A DNA stretch of 7,503 nucleotides, taken from positions 1-7,503 of the forward strand of contig CALWNS010000152.1 of the NCBI GenBank assembly GCA_944382805.1, given 5' to 3'. The number at the start of each line of letters is the position of its first letter. The first letter of the stretch is position 1. The position numbers and the translations under genes were made by a program. Source of the stretch: an uncultured Gemmiger sp. Lineage in GTDB: Bacteria; Bacillota; Clostridia; Oscillospirales; Ruminococcaceae. Shown here one piece after another: positions 5,906-7,503 of the stretch. The notes under the pieces were generated by a model. It worked only from the letters and a program-made list of their open reading frames with translations, did not search any database and was not told where the DNA came from.

Positions 5906-5946
5906 AAAAGGCCGCTGTATTGCCGTACAGCGACCTTTTTTATTTT
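5905..5946. terminator. Bidirectional terminator shared by tRNA-Arg and the 32-codon gene
   Basis: AAAAAGG (5905-5911) and CGCTGTA (5913-5919) pair with TACAGCG (5926-5932) and CCTTTTT (5934-5940) across a single C/A mismatch; the loop is TTGCCG. Six T follow on the plus strand (5936-5941), and on the minus strand the A tract at 5905-5909 gives a T run. It ends tRNA transcription and overlaps the stop codon of the convergent small gene. Confidence 0.9.
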
Positions 5947-6038
5947 GTCATGGCGCAGCGCCTGTCGATCCACTTTGTGACAATGTACGCTGCGATATTG
6001 GCCATGACAGATACAGTAAAACTGATAAGATAGTCCAT
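5940..6038 (-). CDS. Small one-helix membrane peptide (32 residues), possible type I toxin-like
   Basis: A 33-codon frame from ATG 6038 to TAA 5942-5940, with ribosome-binding site AGGGAGG (6050-6044) 5 nt upstream. The peptide starts MDYLISFTVSVMANIAAYIV, is one hydrophobic helix (about residues 3-20), then has TKWIDRRCAMTK, a Trp-containing basic end. Many short peptides of this pattern (hydrophobic helix, then a K/W-hydrophobic-D motif) occur in gut Clostridia and near mobile elements; I recall the pattern but cannot verify a family. A membrane helix with basic tail plus a start region inside a long inverted repeat resembles type I toxins, but no antisense RNA is proven. Terminator at 5905-5946; weak promoter candidate at 6091-6119. 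It lies between the tRNA and the integrase, presumably on the element. Confidence 0.65.
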   Translation of the reverse strand: MDYLISFTVSVMANIAAYIVTKWIDRRCAMTK

Positions 6039-6104
6039 AGGGGCCTCCCTTCTGTGCCGGTTTATTTTGCTAGCAGTTGGCACAGGGACTATTTTATCAG
6101 TTTT
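6018..6104. repeat. Nested inverted repeat over the start of the 32-codon gene
   Basis: The outer arms are 6018-6036 and 6086-6104, complementary over 19 nt with one non-Watson-Crick position (G-U if transcribed rightward, A-C if leftward). The inner arms CTGTGCC (6052-6058) and GGCACAG (6079-6085) are a perfect 7 bp directly abutting the outer right arm. The left outer arm covers the first codons of the small gene, and its ribosome-binding site lies in the asymmetric unpaired segment 6037-6051. On the plus strand the structure is followed by T-rich sequence and could also act as a terminator. Confidence 0.75.
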
Positions 6105-6119
6105 TTATTTTGCTGGGAA
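6091..6119 (-). promoter_or_regulatory. Weak promoter candidate for the 32-codon gene
   Basis: On the minus strand TTCCCA (6119-6114), 17 bp, then TAAAAT (6096-6091) with an upstream TG. If used, the transcript starts near 6084 and would keep only the inner hairpin of the inverted repeat, so the outer repeat would act in DNA or in longer transcripts. Confidence 0.35.
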
Positions 6120-6365
6120 TTTTGCGGCGGCAACAGGGCGTTGACCTGCTCCTTCGCCTAATGTGTAGGGGCCGATGCTCACATCGGCCCGCGGGAGCGT
6201 TTCAAAGGCAGTTGCCACGCAAACGGCGGCTCTTAGGCCGGAGATTGGCCCACAAGCTGTGTTTCGGAATGCCTCTTCAGCGGTGTTTCTTCGGGCAACC
6301 GGGCTCAGTACTTGTGCCGTAGATCAGCCCGTCAAAACGGCCCTTAAATCATCCGGGCAGACTTG
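6105..6365. other. Intergenic stretch downstream of the integrase, no gene seen
   Basis: Apart from the promoter candidate at its left end and the palindrome at 6169-6190, I see no gene, RNA or clear terminator. Short open frames on both strands lack ribosome-binding sites and recognisable protein character. Integrase transcription appears to run into this region. Confidence 0.5.
6169..6190. repeat. REP-like palindrome
   Basis: GGGCCGATG (6169-6177), loop CTCA, CATCGGCCC (6182-6190): a perfect 9-bp inverted repeat preceded by GTAGG and followed by GCGGGAGCG. Short GTAGGGGC...GCCC palindromes of this style are scattered between genes in many GC-rich gut Clostridia; that this is one of them is from memory and inference. 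Confidence 0.55.
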
Positions 6366-7503
6366 TTACAGCCCCATCACCTCCCCCAGCTTCTCCTGCG
6401 CCTCCCGCTTTTTCTTGTCAAAGGCATGGGCGTAAATGTCCAGTGTCGTACTGGCCTGGGAATGACCCAGCAGGCTGGCCACCGTGCGAACATCTACGCC
6501 TTGGGCAATCAACAAACTGGCGTTTGTATGCCGCAAACTGTGTACGTTCAGGTTCTCCGGCAAACCGTTCTGTTTTAGGATTTTCTTGAAACGGAACGTG
6601 AACGTGGTCGGCACCATCGGATCGCCGTTCGGCTGGCGGAACAGGTAGTCATCTTCCTGTAATACCTCATCGTTCTGCTTACGCTCCCAAGTACATTGCT
6701 GTTTCCAGGATTTAAGCAGTTTCGCCATCCCTTTACTGATATACACCACCCGGTTCCCGCTGGCTGTTTTGGGCGGCTTCACAAAGATTGGTTCGTGGCT
6801 CAATTTCACCACGTTGCGCTGGATGTGGATGCTGCGCTTTTTCCAGCTAATGTCACTCCACCGCAGCCCGCAGGCCTCTCCGCGGCGCATCCCGGTGGCC
6901 AGCACCAGTTTGAAGTAGGTCTCGTATTTCAGGCTTTGGCCCTCCAGGGCGACAATCAAACGCTGCACCAGTTCCTCGTCCGCCACCGGCCGCTCCTTCT
7001 TCTCACCCTGCGGCTTGTACATCCGCCAGGCAGGGTTGTGCAGCAGGTAACCTTCCTCCACGGCATCGCTCAAGATGCTGCACAGCGTGTTGTGGATGCC
7101 TTCCACAGATTTTTCCGAAAGCGGTTTGCCGTCTGTCAGCTTAGGCGCCTTGCGCATCTCCTCGTAAAAATCCCGGATGACCTCTTTGCGCAGGTCGGTC
7201 AGCTTGTAGTGCCCCAGCGCAGGCAAAATCCGCCGCACGTCCTGCCGGTCGCGGAAGTAGGTGGTTTTTGCCAGCTTATCGGGCGCGACATCCGCCAACC
7301 AGTGGTCAATATACTTGGCTAACGTAACGCTCTTGTTCACCGGCTCCGGGGTGTGATGCACTTCCCGCTCGAACAGCACCGCCTGTTCCTGTAACCACTT
7401 CTCGCGCTGCTTTGGTTTTAACTCCACCGGCGGATGCACGGTTTTCTGTGCCGATTTCAGCCGGTTGCCCTCGTAGTCGTACCCACGAGATACAACGATT
7501 AAA
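6366..7503 (-). CDS. Tyrosine site-specific integrase of a mobile element (N-terminus beyond window)
   Basis: The frame stays open to the right edge: upstream of a GTG at 7439 it continues without a stop as VVSRGYDYEGNRLKSAQKT, typical of the N-terminal arm-binding region of integrases, so the GTG is internal. The visible 378 residues hold the end of that domain, a SAM-like core-binding domain (from about TLAKYIDHWLADVAPDK to the IHNTLCSILSDAVEEG helix) and the catalytic domain. Catalytic motifs are present: the GMRRGEACGLRW box with the first Arg, HSLRHTNAS with the His-x-x-Arg pair, LGHSQASTTLDIYAH with the last His and nucleophile Tyr (codon 6432-6434). It catalyses strand exchange between element and host attachment sites. 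Its 3' end faces the tRNA-Arg genes about 460 bp away, the usual orientation at an element end. GC content is visibly below that of rny and its neighbours, consistent with transfer. No excisionase is in view. Confidence 0.95.
   Translation of the reverse strand, partial: LIVVSRGYDYEGNRLKSAQKTVHPPVELKPKQREKWLQEQAVLFEREVHHTPEPVNKSVTLAKYIDHWLADVAPDKLAKTTYFRDRQDVRRILPALGHYKLTDLRKEVIRDFYEEMRKAPKLTDGKPLSEKSVEGIHNTLCSILSDAVEEGYLLHNPAWRMYKPQGEKKERPVADEELVQRLIVALEGQSLKYETYFKLVLATGMRRGEACGLRWSDISWKKRSIHIQRNVVKLSHEPIFVKPPKTASGNRVVYISKGMAKLLKSWKQQCTWERKQNDEVLQEDDYLFRQPNGDPMVPTTFTFRFKKILKQNGLPENLNVHSLRHTNASLLIAQGVDVRTVASLLGHSQASTTLDIYAHAFDKKKREAQEKLGEVMGL

Noticed and set aside
5740..6033. A plus-strand frame of 97 codons through the intact tRNA
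   Set aside because: It runs across the tRNA and its terminator and has no ribosome-binding site; the minus-strand 32-codon gene is the supported one.
6696..7322. A 208-codon plus-strand frame opposite the integrase
   Set aside because: Shadow of the integrase, which has all catalytic motifs on the other strand.

Overview
The window looks like chromosome from a GC-rich gut Clostridia lineage (Oscillospiraceae type, e.g. the Gemmiger/Subdoligranulum/Faecalibacterium group). That placement is an inference from the Gram-positive style RNase Y, strong AGGAGG ribosome-binding sites, Pro/Ala-rich coding sequence and a conjugative-element-type integrase; no marker gene fixes the species. The left three quarters is ordinary housekeeping chromosome. 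The right quarter, from about 5,600 onward, has visibly lower GC and is the edge of an integrated mobile element.

Layout, left to right. Positions 1-2107 (+) hold the C-terminal part of a surface-anchored Ig-like (CARDB/COG1361-type) protein, overlapping by 14 nt a MacB/FtsX-family ABC transporter permease; this looks like the end of an export operon whose ATPase would lie upstream of the window. Two back-to-back terminators (2132-2219) separate it from rny (RNase Y), which is convergent. rny has an unusually long (about 325 nt), GC-rich leader with competing inverted repeats, a TTGACA-17-TAAACT promoter and a tandem 10-bp repeat just upstream of that promoter. Next come two more minus-strand genes: an orphan OadG-like small membrane protein and a 192-residue multi-pass membrane protein of unknown function, each with its own promoter and ribosome-binding site.

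From 5516 the picture changes. A near-perfect sigma-A promoter drives the 5' half of a tRNA-Arg(CCG) that stops exactly at the end of the anticodon loop (5597-5635); the 3' half is absent from the window. After 193 bp of repeat-rich, AT-richer DNA there is a complete but clearly diverged tRNA-Arg(CCG) (5829-5905) with the same anticodon and a bidirectional terminator. Next are a 32-codon minus-strand gene for a one-helix peptide, whose start region lies inside a nested inverted repeat, a short REP-like palindrome, and the C-terminal 378 residues of a tyrosine integrase running off the right edge.

My main interpretation (inference): a mobile element integrated into the anticodon-loop region of the resident tRNA-Arg(CCG) gene, destroyed it, and brought a complete replacement tRNA-Arg(CCG) placed so that the orphaned host tRNA promoter may transcribe it. 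The alternative is that the intact tRNA is the attachment site of this integrase and the broken tRNA is scar from an older event. The sequence beyond the right edge would decide between them.
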